Source: Methanotorris igneus Kol 5
GTDB taxonomy: Archaea > AGJL01 > Methanococci > Methanococcales > Methanococcaceae
Length of the DNA: 64,000 bases
Direction of reading: 5' to 3'
NCBI RefSeq assembly: GCF_000214415.1
Contig: NC_015562.1
Span: 806,001 to 870,000, forward strand
Position 1 is the first letter of the stretch, and each line of letters starts with the position of its first letter. A program made the position numbers and the translations under genes. The notes beneath the pieces are model-generated. The model made no database searches. It had not been told where the DNA came from and worked only from the letters and a program-made list of their open reading frames with translations. This document shows, one piece after another, positions 8,292-17,715 of the stretch.

Positions 8292-9371
8292 TTATATGGA
8301 ACGATACAAAATCCTAATTTTTGCGGGATAATTTTTGACATATTCTGAAATAATTTCCTTCTCTATTCTTGCCTCAAGTTTTGACAGTATTCTCTCCTTA
8401 TTATGCCTCGAGAATCCATAAGGTATTGCCTCTCTAATCTCATCCAAACTTTCATAAGGTCTATGTTTTTCCAACTCTTTCGCTATTTTTTCTGGGAGAT
8501 ATTTTTCTAATTCAAATTCATTGGCAGTTTCAAGGATTCTATCTTCAAACCTACTCAAAATAATGTCTTTTAGTTTTCCTTTGTCATAATACTCCTTAAG
8601 TATTTCCAATGTTGTTGGAGGGAGCATCTCCTTTGCCTTTTCAAAGTCCCCACTGAATATATACTCTCTTATCTTTGTGCCACTAATCCCCTCCAATCTC
8701 CTAACAAACACAAATTTTGGGTTAAAATTAATTTCCCCCAATTTATTTAACTTATAAATTGTTTTTGACATTGAAGCGATAACATAGTTATCTATCCCTA
8801 ATTTTTCCCCGAGAATCTCCCCAGTCTCAATACACACTATTTTATATGGTTTTGGAGCAACATGGTAGCCCTTATTTATGCAATCAATAACCTTTTCCAT
8901 AGTTTTTTCTGGAATATAGCCCCTTGGAATGATATCCGCATTTAATTTATAAAACATCTTAACTAAACACTGCATATACTGCCCAGAACCCATAATTCCC
9001 ATCGGAGGTCCTTCAACAACAATATCCGCCCCAGCCCTTATTGCCATCTCTGCCCTTATATATCTGCTAACTAAATATGGAATTCCTCTTCCACTCCTTT
9101 CAAGCGGGCCAGGAACCACTGCTATAAATATGCCATGCCTTTTTCCAACATCCATGCAGTATTTGTGCCCTTTGTGGAGAGGGTTGTATTCTGTAAAATC
9201 GGCGACAATGGTGTCTGTTCCTTTCCTTTCTTTTAATTTTTCAACAATCTTTTTAAATTCATCAAAACTTTTGGTGTCCTTTGCTTTTGCATCTTTTATG
9301 ATTTCTTCCCGATCTTTTAAAAAATCTTTTAACATATAGGTGTTTGCGTTAGATATTGGACACACCTCCAA
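8292..9371 (-). CDS. HIGH-type nucleotidyltransferase family protein, TmcAL-like
   Basis: A 359-residue protein with a nucleotidyltransferase core starting near residue 52. [13 protein letters not shown] has the HxGH ATP-binding signature, and the [10 protein letters not shown] region (about residues 230-240) is the second nucleotide-binding motif. The TEYNPxHxGH block recalls TmcAL (tRNA-Met cytidine acetate ligase), but an archaeal role for this group is not established. The C-terminal ~100 residues are helical with charged repeats. The start is uncertain. TTG 9371 opens the frame and GGAGGTG overlaps it; ATG at 9335 is an alternative with no clear ribosome site. Confidence 0.65.
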   Translation of the reverse strand: MEVCPISNANTYMLKDFLKDREEIIKDAKAKDTKSFDEFKKIVEKLKERKGTDTIVADFTEYNPLHKGHKYCMDVGKRHGIFIAVVPGPLERSGRGIPYLVSRYIRAEMAIRAGADIVVEGPPMGIMGSGQYMQCLVKMFYKLNADIIPRGYIPEKTMEKVIDCINKGYHVAPKPYKIVCIETGEILGEKLGIDNYVIASMSKTIYKLNKLGEINFNPKFVFVRRLEGISGTKIREYIFSGDFEKAKEMLPPTTLEILKEYYDKGKLKDIILSRFEDRILETANEFELEKYLPEKIAKELEKHRPYESLDEIREAIPYGFSRHNKERILSKLEARIEKEIISEYVKNYPAKIRILYRSI

Positions 9372-9519
9372 GAAATTTTATGGGATTATAAAAGTTAATT
9401 TCAAATTTGAGGACAGTTAATATCTATTTTGAAATTTTGTTGGTATAAATATTTCCAAAAAATTTCGCAATCCACTGCAACCTACGGTTGCAGGGAAGTT
9501 GAATAATCTATGATTATAC

Positions 9520-9539
9520 GGCAAAACTGGGGTTTTGCC
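9520..9539. repeat. GGCAAAA palindrome
   Basis: A copy of the GGCAAAAC/GTTTTGCC family preceded by TATAC, in the spacer between the TmcAL-like gene and the tRNA. Confidence 0.8.
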
Positions 9540-9671
9540 ATCAATTTTTTACACTTATTAAATATAATGAATTTTTTGAAAGGTGAATAAATCAGGAGTT
9601 TAATTTTAGGAAATGGGTTATCTTACCTTTAAATTTATTGGTGGTTATAACCAATCATTAACGCGAACAAC

Positions 9672-9824
9672 TATAGTTGTTTGCCAATTTTATACGGCAA
9701 AACTTTGTTTTGCCATTTATTTTTTAAAAGGACGATAAATCAATTATAAAATTCCAAATAAAGATTAATTACTTTGTATATGATTTAATAAAGTTTTCGT
9801 TTATTTGTAAGGCAAACAACTATA
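9672..9824. mobile_element. MITE-like element, TATAGTTGTTTGCC family, complete copy
   Basis: A 153-bp element with inverted ends TATAGTTGTTTGCC and GGCAAACAACTATA and a palindrome at 9696-9714. It matches 63136-63252 in opposite orientation. It abuts the right end of another element fragment, so the two inserted side by side. Confidence 0.85.
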
Positions 9825-9877
9825 TTCAACTACAACTATAAAACTACCTGTGCATTCTAAATGCACAAAACCACAAA

Positions 9878-9889
9878 TTTTATATATGA
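9878..9889 (+). promoter_or_regulatory. TATA box of tRNA-Val
   Basis: TTTTATATATGA lies about 30-35 nt upstream of the mature tRNA 5' end, the usual archaeal TBP distance, allowing for a short 5' leader. Confidence 0.65.
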
Positions 9890-9917
9890 GAAAAATTATT
9901 GTTAATTTTGCTTATGT

Positions 9918-9991
9918 GGGCCCATGGTCTAGCTGGCTATGACATCGCCCTTACAAGGCGAAGGTCGCCGGTTCGAATCCGGCTGGGCCCA
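9918..9991 (+). tRNA. tRNA-Val (anticodon TAC)
   Basis: A full cloverleaf. The acceptor stem GGGCCCA pairs with TGGGCCC, A is the discriminator, the anticodon stem is CGCCC/AAGGCG-type around TAC, and the T arm carries GGTTCGAATCC. CCA is not encoded. No intron is present. Confidence 0.95.
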
Positions 9992-10104
9992 CTAATTTTA
10001 TTTTTTATCCCATTTAATTTGTACATTTGAATATATTATATATAGATATAGCATTTAAATTCAAAACTTAAATTCAAAAAATAAAAAAGAGAAATAAGCT
10101 TTAC

Positions 10105-10536
10105 TTATTTTTGTTGTTGTTCTTGTTGTTCTTTTTGGATTCTTGCAAGTTCTTTTTCCAATTCTTTCTGTATTTTTCTTGCAACTTTTATTGTGTTTTC
10201 TATCTGTTCTTTACCTTTAGCTTCTGCTTTTTCAATATCTTCAACACTCTTCTTAAATTCTTTGATAACTTCATCAATATTCTTATCGACAAAAATATTA
10301 GCCCCTATCCCAACAATGACTTTGTCTTTTTCTAAGACTTTAGCTTTTACAAATGCTCCAGCACCTATTGGGAATAAAACTTCATCATTTTCTTTGATTC
10401 CTTCCAATGTCTCTATTGCTTTGTTTATTTCATTCTTCATTAATCCTATGTTCACTAACTCTTCCTGAAGTTTTTGTATTTGTTGGTTGTAGGTTTCCAA
10501 TACTGCAAGTTTTTGCCTTATTTCTTCCTCATTCAT
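10105..10536 (-). CDS. pfdA: Prefoldin alpha subunit
   Basis: A 143-residue chaperone subunit. An N-terminal coiled coil (residues 1-50) and a C-terminal coiled coil (about 95-143, with a Lys/Glu/Gln-rich tail) flank two beta hairpins around VLFPIGAGAFVKAKV and VIVGIGANIFVD. That is the alpha-type prefoldin layout. Prefoldin holds non-native proteins for the thermosome. A GGTGAAATA site precedes the ATG. Methanocaldococcus also has a filament-forming gamma prefoldin, so this could be an alpha paralogue. Confidence 0.85.
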   Translation of the reverse strand: MNEEEIRQKLAVLETYNQQIQKLQEELVNIGLMKNEINKAIETLEGIKENDEVLFPIGAGAFVKAKVLEKDKVIVGIGANIFVDKNIDEVIKEFKKSVEDIEKAEAKGKEQIENTIKVARKIQKELEKELARIQKEQQEQQQK

Positions 10537-10729
10537 TATTTCACCAATTTTGAATTTTTTTGTAATACTTTAATAAGTATTTACAATACCAAACTGAAAG
10601 TTTTGCTCAACCTTTTTTAAAGGTTTCATTATAATACTAACTTTTAACTTTTTAGAGCGATAATTATATATAGTTTTATATATCACATTTGTCATTATTA
10701 ATAATTAAAGATTATGTTTTGGTGGTCTG

Positions 10730-11032
10730 ATGAGGTTATTTGGGGTTATTGGTTATATCGTTGTGCTTTTAAAAGCTATCGCTGAGGCATGGGTTGATGT
10801 GGTAAAGAGATGTATAAATGGAGATATAAACCCACAAGTTATCGAGATTGAAACATCAATAAACAGTTTAATTGGACAAGTTTTATTAGCATGTAGTATA
10901 ACAATAACTCCAGGAACATTAACAATAGATTTGATCCCAGAGAAGAGGATTTTAAAAGTTGCTACAATAAGTCCAAGGACAAGAGATGAGATTATTCCTT
11001 TTGAACCATACATAAAAAAGATTTTTGACTGA
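10730..11032 (+). CDS. MnhE/MrpE-like membrane protein (possible EhbA)
   Basis: A 100-residue protein. One hydrophobic segment (about residues 5-22) is followed by a domain with [29 protein letters not shown], which matches the C-terminal part of the MnhE/MrpE family of cation antiporter subunits. In methanogens, short MnhE-like proteins serve as subunit A of the membrane [NiFe] hydrogenase Ehb, and in Methanocaldococcus the ehb genes are scattered. No other ehb or mnh gene adjoins it here. A GGTGGTCTG site precedes the ATG. The EhbA assignment is an inference. Confidence 0.72.
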   Translation: MRLFGVIGYIVVLLKAIAEAWVDVVKRCINGDINPQVIEIETSINSLIGQVLLACSITITPGTLTIDLIPEKRILKVATISPRTRDEIIPFEPYIKKIFD

Positions 11033-11127
11033 TGTTATCGAGCTTAAATTCTTATTTTTTTATAGCCATAAATAAAATTTTGTCTGTATCATCTTAAATA
11101 CCAACAAATAAAAATCTGCCATTATAC

Positions 11128-11146
11128 GGCAAAACTTTGTTTTGCC
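11128..11146. repeat. GGCAAAA palindrome
   Basis: TATAC-GGCAAAAC/GTTTTGCC-ATT copy just outside the left end of the 11166 element. Confidence 0.8.
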
Positions 11147-11165
11147 ATTAAATTTTGATTTTGAA

Positions 11166-11481
11166 TATAGTTGTGTGCGGAAATGATATACGGCAAAACC
11201 TTCGGTTTTGCCATTAACCTATACGGCAAAACTCAGGGTTTTGCCATTAATTTTTAAACTTATTTATACACTAATGAATTTCAAATAGTAATTATTCTTC
11301 CTTAAAATATACGGCAAAACCTTTTAGGTTTTGCCAAAAAATTTGAAATGGCCCACAATCATTGAAAATTTGCTACAGCATATTTCCAGATTATACGGCA
11401 AAACTTTTGAGTTTTGCCAAAAGATATACGGCAAAATCCCTTGGATTTTGCCAAAAAACCTTTCTAACGCACACAACTATA
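11166..11481. mobile_element. MITE-like element, TATAGTCGTGTGCG family, enlarged by five palindromes
   Basis: The ends are TATAGTTGTGTGCG and CGCACACAACTATA. The backbone aligns with the 147-bp copy at 8105. The extra length consists of palindromes at 11192-11212, 11225-11245, 11313-11335, 11397-11418 and 11430-11452. Several sit at the same backbone positions as palindromes in the copy at 58935. Confidence 0.85.
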
Positions 11482-11780
11482 ATAAAACCATAATGATTTT
11501 CCAACGGTAATTTTCCACTTATTAACGTCCGAGACTATAAATTTACAACATAAAAAACGCTATTAGAATAATTTATTGGGTAGTATCATTAAAGAACGTA
11601 AATTATATTTATAGTTACTTGACAATTAATGTCAGTTAGTCTATATTCTAACTTATAGCCAATGGATTAAACTATGTTAAATTTCCAAATTTCAAAATTT
11701 AATGGATTATTCAAAACTCTTTACGTTAATATACCACTGGAATATTTTTGAAAGTCAAAAAATTGTGATTATGTGATAAA

Positions 11781-12704
11781 ATGGGGTTTGAGTATTTAAC
11801 AAACCAAATTATTGTTAAGGATAAGGACTATGAAATGCCATTTTCAAAAGGAATCTTAGCGAGATCTTTAACTGCTGCAGGATTAAAACCAAGTATTGCA
11901 TATTCAATAGCAAGAGAAATTGAAGGAATGTTAAAAGACGAGGGAGTAAAAGTAATCAGTAAGGATGAACTCAGAAGAAGGGTATATTATTACCTCATTG
12001 ATAAAAACTACTACCACATAGCAGAGAAATATTTACTTTGGAGAAGAATCTTGAAAAAACACCCAATAATAATACTGATAGGAGGAGCAAGTGGAGTAGG
12101 AACTTCAACAATTGCCTTTGAGATAGCATCGCGACTCGGAATCCCAAGCGTTATAGGGACTGACTCAATAAGGGAAGTTATGAGAAGGAGCATATCAAAG
12201 GACTTAGTCCCCATGCTTTATGAATCGTCATACACTGCATGGAAAGCAATAAGAACCCCACTACCAGAAAACTGCAATATATACATTACAGGATTTGAAA
12301 GGCACATTGAGCCAGTTTTAATTGGGGTTGAGGGTATTATAGATAGGAGTTTAACAGAAGGTTTGAGCGTCATCATAGAGGGAACCCATTTAGTTCCCGG
12401 ATTTATAAGTGAAAAATACACAACAATGCCAAACATCATATTCATTGTTTTATCTTTGAGTTCAGAAGAACTTCATAAGAAAAGATTTTCCGCACGGGCA
12501 AGGGTAAGTAACAGGCCAATGGAGAGGTATTTAAAACATTTCAAAATCATTAGAATGATAAATGATTATATTGTAGAGCAGGCAAAGAAAAATAACGTTC
12601 CTGTGGTGGAGAATGTCTCAATTAGCCAAACTGTTGAAAAATGCTTAGAAATTATAACGGAAAGATTTATGAACTTAGATGATGGAAATGATGATGACTT
12701 TTAA
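11781..12704 (+). CDS. pgk2: 2-phosphoglycerate kinase
   Basis: A 307-residue kinase making 2,3-bisphosphoglycerate, the precursor of cyclic 2,3-diphosphoglycerate, a thermoprotectant of methanogens. An ATP-cone-like N-terminus (residues 1-80; [19 protein letters not shown]) precedes a P-loop domain with [10 protein letters not shown] (about residues 100-109), the core of this enzyme group. A GTGATAAA site precedes the ATG. It stands alone after a long repeat-filled spacer. Confidence 0.87.
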   Translation: MGFEYLTNQIIVKDKDYEMPFSKGILARSLTAAGLKPSIAYSIAREIEGMLKDEGVKVISKDELRRRVYYYLIDKNYYHIAEKYLLWRRILKKHPIIILIGGASGVGTSTIAFEIASRLGIPSVIGTDSIREVMRRSISKDLVPMLYESSYTAWKAIRTPLPENCNIYITGFERHIEPVLIGVEGIIDRSLTEGLSVIIEGTHLVPGFISEKYTTMPNIIFIVLSLSSEELHKKRFSARARVSNRPMERYLKHFKIIRMINDYIVEQAKKNNVPVVENVSISQTVEKCLEIITERFMNLDDGNDDDF

Positions 12705-12798
12705 ACTATAATTTAAAATTATCATAAATGAGCCGATGAATTAATATTTATTTTTTCAATAATTCTCAATAAAAAGAATATACTACCAGTGAGAACTT

Positions 12799-14211
12799 AT
12801 GAAATTGTTTAAAAGAGAAGACATTATTGGAATTGTGCATGAATTGGGTTATTTGATGATGATAGTTGGATTTTTAATGATTGTTCCCATATTTGTAGGG
12901 ATATATTACAATGAAAATTATGAAAACTTTATTTTTTCAGCGGCATTCTCTATTTTTGTTGGGGCTTTACTTAGGGGTTTAACAAAACCAATTGAAATAA
13001 AGTTAAAGCATGCAATGGTAATTTCTGCAGTTACATGGCTAATGGCGTCTTTGCTTGGGGCTTTGCCTTTTTATTTTGGGATTGATTATTTTTCCTATGT
13101 TGATGCGGTTTTTGAAAGCATGTCTGCATGGACCACAACAGGATTCAGCTTAATAAATAATGTTGAGGCAATGCCGCACACAATTCTATTTTGGAGGAGT
13201 TTGGAGCAGTGGATTGGTGGAGTTGGAGTTTTGGTTATGATGATAGGAATTTTAATGAGGTCTGGAACCGCTGCGGCACTGTTTTATAAGGCAGAGGCAA
13301 GAGAAGAAAAAATTTTACCAAGCACAGTGAATACGGTTAAAACAATATGGTGGATTTATTTGCTATACACAATCCTTGGTATCTGTGGGCTTTATTTGAG
13401 TGGGCTGTCTCTTTGGGAGGCAGTTAACTTAACCATGTGTGGGATTTGCACTGGAGGGATGAGTGTAAATAATTTAAGTTTCCCATACAACACAATGGCA
13501 AAAGTAATAATGATTTTAATTATGGTTATTGGAGGGGTTATTTCATTCTCAATCCATCACAAAATTTTAACGGGAAAGAGTTTTAGAGACATACAAACGG
13601 ATTTTGCTGTGAAGATATTTATTGTTGCTTCCATTATTGTGGCAATATCTTCAAACACTGATATTATTGATGCCCTTTTTACCGTTGTATCTGCAATGAC
13701 ATCAACTGGATACACAACAATAGACATAAAGGGATTAGACAACTTATCAATTGCAATATTGATATTTTTAATGGCTATTGGTGGAGGAGCTGGAACTACA
13801 ACTGGTGGAATAAAGATTATCAGGTTTTTAGTTATGGTTAAGACATTTTACTATGAATTAAAGGAAATCTTCTTTCCACCATCAGCAGTTATTCATGAGA
13901 AATTAGGAAATGTTGTTTTAGATTATAAGGTTATAAGGGAATCTTTTGTTATAGGTTTTGTGTTTGTTATGCACTACATCTTTACAGCAATGGTCTTTAT
14001 AGCACTTGGATACGATCCATACAAGTCAATATTTGAGGCTGTCTCTTTAACATCCAACATAGGAATGTCTATGGGAATTGTAAATATCAATATGCCATTA
14101 ATTGGAAAAATAGTTGGAATCTTAGCCATGTGGATTGGAAGATTGGAGATATTGCCAATATATGTTTTTGTTCTACTGCCAATAGTGAATAAAATCAAAA
14201 AATTAAAATAA
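12799..14211 (+). CDS. trkH: TrkH-family potassium uptake channel subunit
   Basis: A 470-residue membrane protein with many hydrophobic segments. The four pore-loop repeats each carry the K+-selectivity Gly: TTTGFS, CTGGMS, TSTGYT and TSNIGMS. It therefore looks complete and functional. TrkH works with an RCK/TrkA gating subunit, which is not adjacent here. A single protein with a TrkA-N domain does occur at 47009-48472, but it is fused to a DHH phosphodiesterase. Start: ATG 12799 after GTGAGAACTT. Confidence 0.9.
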   Translation: MKLFKREDIIGIVHELGYLMMIVGFLMIVPIFVGIYYNENYENFIFSAAFSIFVGALLRGLTKPIEIKLKHAMVISAVTWLMASLLGALPFYFGIDYFSYVDAVFESMSAWTTTGFSLINNVEAMPHTILFWRSLEQWIGGVGVLVMMIGILMRSGTAAALFYKAEAREEKILPSTVNTVKTIWWIYLLYTILGICGLYLSGLSLWEAVNLTMCGICTGGMSVNNLSFPYNTMAKVIMILIMVIGGVISFSIHHKILTGKSFRDIQTDFAVKIFIVASIIVAISSNTDIIDALFTVVSAMTSTGYTTIDIKGLDNLSIAILIFLMAIGGGAGTTTGGIKIIRFLVMVKTFYYELKEIFFPPSAVIHEKLGNVVLDYKVIRESFVIGFVFVMHYIFTAMVFIALGYDPYKSIFEAVSLTSNIGMSMGIVNINMPLIGKIVGILAMWIGRLEILPIYVFVLLPIVNKIKKLK

Positions 14212-14309
14212 AAACCTACATACTTGGAAATTGCCAATAAAAATATTATAACGAAAATTTTAAATACCATGTCAATACTCTTATTGAAAATTATATGTTG
14301 TGTGATAAT

Positions 14310-14825
14310 ATGACAAAGCAAAATAAACCTAATTGCATGTGCATTTGTGGGAAAAAAATTGCCCTCTCTTTAAAAAGAAAGAGGTATTCAAAAAAATTAT
14401 TAACCTATAGGATGTTAAAAAAATACAACCTATATCCTTCACCGGCTCTAACTGTTGACGGCATTGTTGAGATTGACAACAAAATCCTGCTAATAAAAAG
14501 GAAGAAACATCCATTTAAAGATTTCTGGGCTCTTCCAGGGGGATTTGTAGAGTGTGGTGAGACGGTAGAGGAGGCAGTTGTTAGGGAGGTTGAGGAAGAA
14601 ACGGGATTAAAAACAAAAATAAAAAAATTGCTCGGCGTTTATTCAAACCCAAACAGAGACCCAAGAGGTCATACGATTTCAATTGTTTTTGTTTTAGATG
14701 TTGTAAGTGGAGAAATCTCAGCAGGAGATGATGCTAAAGATGCAGGTTTGTTTGACTTAAACAACTTGCCAAAACTTGCTTTTGATCACGAAGATATAAT
14801 AAAAGATTATCTAATGAACAGATAG
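14310..14825 (+). CDS. Nudix hydrolase, ADP-ribose pyrophosphatase type
   Basis: The Nudix box is complete: GGFVECGE, then AVVREVEEETGL (G-x5-E-x7-REUxEExGU). The N-terminal ~45 residues are basic and contain CMCICGK, a possible small metal site. By similarity it corresponds to the M. jannaschii enzyme characterised as an ADP-ribose pyrophosphatase. ATG 14310 follows GTGATAAT; an upstream in-frame ATG at 14295 has no site. It ends 10 nt before the TFS gene, suggesting one transcript. Confidence 0.85.
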   Translation: MTKQNKPNCMCICGKKIALSLKRKRYSKKLLTYRMLKKYNLYPSPALTVDGIVEIDNKILLIKRKKHPFKDFWALPGGFVECGETVEEAVVREVEEETGLKTKIKKLLGVYSNPNRDPRGHTISIVFVLDVVSGEISAGDDAKDAGLFDLNNLPKLAFDHEDIIKDYLMNR

Positions 14826-14835
14826 GAGGGAAAAC

Positions 14836-15153
14836 ATGATAGAGTTTTGTCCAAAATGCAAAAACATAATGTTACCAAAAGGTGGAATGTTAAAATGTAC
14901 AGTATGTGGTTATGAGATGGAATTGAAAGAGGAAAACACAACCTATGAATTTAAAGAGAAAATTGAACACAAACAACCAGAAGTTACCGTTATTGAGCAA
15001 GTTGATACCCTTCCAACAACACGTGTAGAATGTCCAAAATGTGGGCACATGGAGGCCTCTTGGTGGCTACAACAAACAAGATGCGCTGATGAACCAGAGA
15101 CAAGATTCTATAAGTGTAAAAAATGTGGGCATACATGGAGAGAATACGATTAA
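14836..15153 (+). CDS. tfs: Transcription factor S (TFS; RpoM-like)
   Basis: A 105-residue transcript-cleavage factor with two zinc ribbons: CPKC/CTVC near the N-terminus, and CPKCGH/CKKCGH at the C-terminus. The C-terminal loop ADEPETRFYKC contains the Asp-Glu pair that enters the polymerase active site to rescue arrested complexes. An AGGAGGG site precedes the ATG. The IS element inserted 130 nt downstream does not touch the gene. Confidence 0.92.
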   Translation: MIEFCPKCKNIMLPKGGMLKCTVCGYEMELKEENTTYEFKEKIEHKQPEVTVIEQVDTLPTTRVECPKCGHMEASWWLQQTRCADEPETRFYKCKKCGHTWREYD

Positions 15154-15273
15154 TCCTTTTGTATTAATCTATTTTTGATTTTTTGGAATTAAAACTATTT
15201 TTAGAATTTTGGCTGACTCATGCTATTACAATTATTAATTTATTCAAATATACAATTGTATTAAAAACTTTTC

Positions 15274-15282
15274 ACAAAAATA
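15274..15282 (+). repeat. Left 9-bp target duplication of the IS
   Basis: ACAAAAATA directly precedes the left inverted repeat and is repeated exactly at 16305-16313. Confidence 0.9.
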
Positions 15283-16304
15283 GAGGTTGTCGAAAAATTA
15301 TTTCATCAATGAATTTAAATATTACTCTCTAATACTAATAACTCTCATTAGTGTTAAAATATTATGAACGATTGCTACTGCTAAAGTAGCTCTACATCTA
15401 CTTTCAGGTAGTTTTTCATTTAGAGTTAATCTAAATTTAGTTTTTAGCCCTCCAAATATCGCTTCTATTACCCCTCTAATTTTATACAGTTTCTTATCAA
15501 ACAATTTTTTAACTTTCTTTCTGATTTTAGAAATACCGTAATCCCATTTAAACTCTTTTGTTTTAACTATTGGAATGAGGTCTATAGATAACAACTCTCT
15601 AAGTAAATCTTCATCATCGTAACCACCATCCAACAATATTATCGCACCTTTCACAAAATCTAAAGATTTTATCATTTTTAGTAAGTTTTTACTGTCTGAA
15701 CTATATCCATTATCCCATTTTACCATAACAATCGAAATTAATCCATAATCTTTATAATAGCAAGCTAATACGTGCATTTTGTCAAAAACCCGATACTTTA
15801 CCTTTTTTATTTCATTATTCACAACTCTGATTCTTTCACAATACACTCTTAATAAATGGACTCCAGTGGAATCAGCTATGTAAATTATAACCGATGATTT
15901 TAACGAATTAGCAATAATTAAGTGTAATCCAACGATTATTTTAGTTAAATCGCTTATTTTAATCCTCTGAAAAGCTTTTCCGTATGTGGAGCTATCTATA
16001 TGCTTTTTATGTAAATAATCGGAAAGAGTTTCTAAATCTCTTAAACTAATTCTAAAAATGTGTTTTATTATTAGAGTAGCTATATATTCATTGTAACTTA
16101 TAGCTAAAGGCCTTCCTACTTTGCGTTTTTCTTTATATGGAAGTAAAATATTTATAATAAATGAAACAAAATCATAAGTGTACTTAATATTGAATATCTT
16201 AAACCTCTTATCGTAGGCTTTCCAGTATCCTTTTCTTTTGGTTTTTCTGCCGCTCATAATTATTATTACTATTATTTATAGTATTCGTATTTTTCGACAA
16301 CCTC
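15283..16304. mobile_element. Complete IS4/IS5-type insertion sequence, 1022 bp
   Basis: Perfect 16-bp terminal inverted repeats (GAGGTTGTCGAAAAAT at 15283-15298; its complement at 16289-16304) enclose one transposase gene. The 9-bp target duplication ACAAAAATA is intact on both sides. It therefore arrived as a unit and fairly recently. The site is between TFS and cfbB, and no gene is broken. Confidence 0.95.
15322..16257 (-). CDS. DDE transposase of the IS4/IS5 group
   Basis: A 311-residue transposase. The catalytic Asp residues are in IADSTG (about residue 127) and LLDGGYDD (about 211). The C-terminal Y-x2-R-x3-E-x6-K signature reads YKIRGVIEAIFGGLK, the YREK motif of IS4-like DDE enzymes. 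The N-terminus is basic. The frame is intact with no stops, so the enzyme is probably active. It fills almost the whole IS. Confidence 0.9.
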   Translation of the reverse strand: MSGRKTKRKGYWKAYDKRFKIFNIKYTYDFVSFIINILLPYKEKRKVGRPLAISYNEYIATLIIKHIFRISLRDLETLSDYLHKKHIDSSTYGKAFQRIKISDLTKIIVGLHLIIANSLKSSVIIYIADSTGVHLLRVYCERIRVVNNEIKKVKYRVFDKMHVLACYYKDYGLISIVMVKWDNGYSSDSKNLLKMIKSLDFVKGAIILLDGGYDDEDLLRELLSIDLIPIVKTKEFKWDYGISKIRKKVKKLFDKKLYKIRGVIEAIFGGLKTKFRLTLNEKLPESRCRATLAVAIVHNILTLMRVISIRE

Positions 16305-16313
16305 ACAAAAATA
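16305..16313 (+). repeat. Right 9-bp target duplication of the IS
   Basis: ACAAAAATA directly follows the right inverted repeat and is identical to 15274-15282. Confidence 0.9.
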
Positions 16314-16373
16314 ATAAGATTTAAGTACATAAAACCCAAAAATAACAACAGCAAAATTTTTAGTTGTGAGAGG

Positions 16374-17705
16374 ATGAGGAGAGTAGTTATCGCTGGAACG
16401 TCAAGCATGGTGGGAAAAACAACAATATCCACAGGAATAATGAAGGCATTGTCTAAAAAATACAATGTCCAACCTTATAAAGTAGGGCCCGACTACATAG
16501 ACCCAACATACCACACAATAGCAACAAACAACAAATCAAGAAATTTAGATTCTTTTTTTATGAGTGGGGAGCAAATAAAAGCACTCTTTAAAAAACACTC
16601 AAAAGATAAGGATATAAGTGTCATTGAAGGCGTTAGGGGATTATATGAGGGAATTTCCCCATACAACGATATTGGTAGCACTGCATCAGTGGCAAAGGCA
16701 TTAAACGCCCCAGTTATATTGCTAATGAATGCAAGGAGTTTAACAAGAAGTGCTGCAGCAATTATAAAAGGATTTAGAGCATTTGATAGCCAAGTAAATA
16801 TAAAAGGCGTTATATTCAACATGGTTAGGGGAGAGAAACATATAAAAAAATTGGAAGAGGCAGTGAAGTATTATATTCCCGATATTGAAATTATTGGGGC
16901 AATTCCAAGGGATGAATCATTGAATGTCCCACAAAGACACCTCGGTCTAATCCCAACACCAGAAAATAAAAAAGCATTAGAGGAAAAAATAAACCTCTGG
17001 GGGGAGATTGTTGAGAAATATTTGGATTTGGATAAACTTGTAGAGATTAGTGATGTTGATGATTTTGAAGTAAACGGAGGAGAACTTTGGGAAATAAACA
17101 AAAATAAATGTAAAATTGGAGTAGCGTATGATGAGGTATTTAACTTCTACTATTGGGATAATTTTGATGCATTGGAAGAGAATGGGGCAAAGATAGAGTT
17201 TTTCAGCCCTTTAAATGATGATGATATTCCTAATTGTGATATTATATACATAGGAGGGGGTTATCCAGAAGAGTTTGCTGAAAAATTAAGCAGCAACAAG
17301 GACATGCTTGATGCGATAAGGAATTTTGATGGGAAGATATATGGTGAATGTGGGGGTTTAATGTATCTAACAAACTCAATTAATGGCGTAGAGATGCTTG
17401 GCCTTTTGGATTGTGATGCTGTTATGACAAAAAACGTCCAAGGACTGAGCTATGTTGAGGGAGAATTTGTAGAGAACTGTGTTATTGGAAAAAAAGGTTT
17501 AAAGTTTAGGGCACATGAGTTCCACTACTCAAAATTAATAAACATTAGAGAAAAAATCTTTGCATATAAAATAAATAGGGGGAGAGGTATAATAAACAGT
17601 ATGGATGGGATTAAAAAAGGTAATGTGTTAGGAGGTTATGCTCATCAGCATTGCGTAGCCAATCCTTACTTCGCTTCAACAATGGTAAATAGTGTTGATG
17701 AATAA
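16374..17705 (+). CDS. cfbB: Cobyrinate / Ni-sirohydrochlorin a,c-diamide synthase
   Basis: A 443-residue CbiA-type amidotransferase. The N-terminal P-loop is [10 protein letters not shown] (residues 8-17) with [11 protein letters not shown]. The C-terminal class I glutaminase domain has [12 protein letters not shown] and the Cys-containing [10 protein letters not shown]. In methanogens this protein amidates Ni-sirohydrochlorin for coenzyme F430 (CfbB) and probably also cobyrinate for B12. Sequence alone does not separate the two roles. The downstream gene starts at its very end, so they may be co-transcribed. Confidence 0.87.
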   Translation: MRRVVIAGTSSMVGKTTISTGIMKALSKKYNVQPYKVGPDYIDPTYHTIATNNKSRNLDSFFMSGEQIKALFKKHSKDKDISVIEGVRGLYEGISPYNDIGSTASVAKALNAPVILLMNARSLTRSAAAIIKGFRAFDSQVNIKGVIFNMVRGEKHIKKLEEAVKYYIPDIEIIGAIPRDESLNVPQRHLGLIPTPENKKALEEKINLWGEIVEKYLDLDKLVEISDVDDFEVNGGELWEINKNKCKIGVAYDEVFNFYYWDNFDALEENGAKIEFFSPLNDDDIPNCDIIYIGGGYPEEFAEKLSSNKDMLDAIRNFDGKIYGECGGLMYLTNSINGVEMLGLLDCDAVMTKNVQGLSYVEGEFVENCVIGKKGLKFRAHEFHYSKLINIREKIFAYKINRGRGIINSMDGIKKGNVLGGYAHQHCVANPYFASTMVNSVDE

Positions 17706-17715
17706 TGTGGTTGAT

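Larger units (their letters stand above)
9372..9917. other. Intergenic stretch: repeats and tRNA promoter
   Basis: It contains a palindrome (9520-9539), a right-end fragment of a GCGAACAACTATA repeat (9662-9676), a full MITE (9672-9824), a perfect 8-bp hairpin TGTGCATT/AATGCACA (9850-9868), and a TATA box (TTTTATATATGA, about 9878-9889) placed correctly for the tRNA. No gene was seen. Confidence 0.7.
11033..11780. other. Intergenic stretch dominated by nested repeats
   Basis: It contains an isolated palindrome at 11128-11146 and a 316-bp MITE (11166-11481) carrying five palindromes. About 300 nt of AT-rich DNA follow up to the 2-phosphoglycerate kinase gene, with a further ACTATA-type end near 11530. 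No gene was seen. Confidence 0.7.

Noticed and set aside
9372-11780. Possible CRISPR-like array because of many short repeats
   Set aside because: The repeats are palindromes of varying centre with irregular spacing and no unique spacers of constant length. No cas gene is near.
16208-16465. 85-codon minus frame spanning the IS right end and cfbB start
   Set aside because: It crosses the IS boundary and the target duplication, so it cannot be a pre-existing gene.
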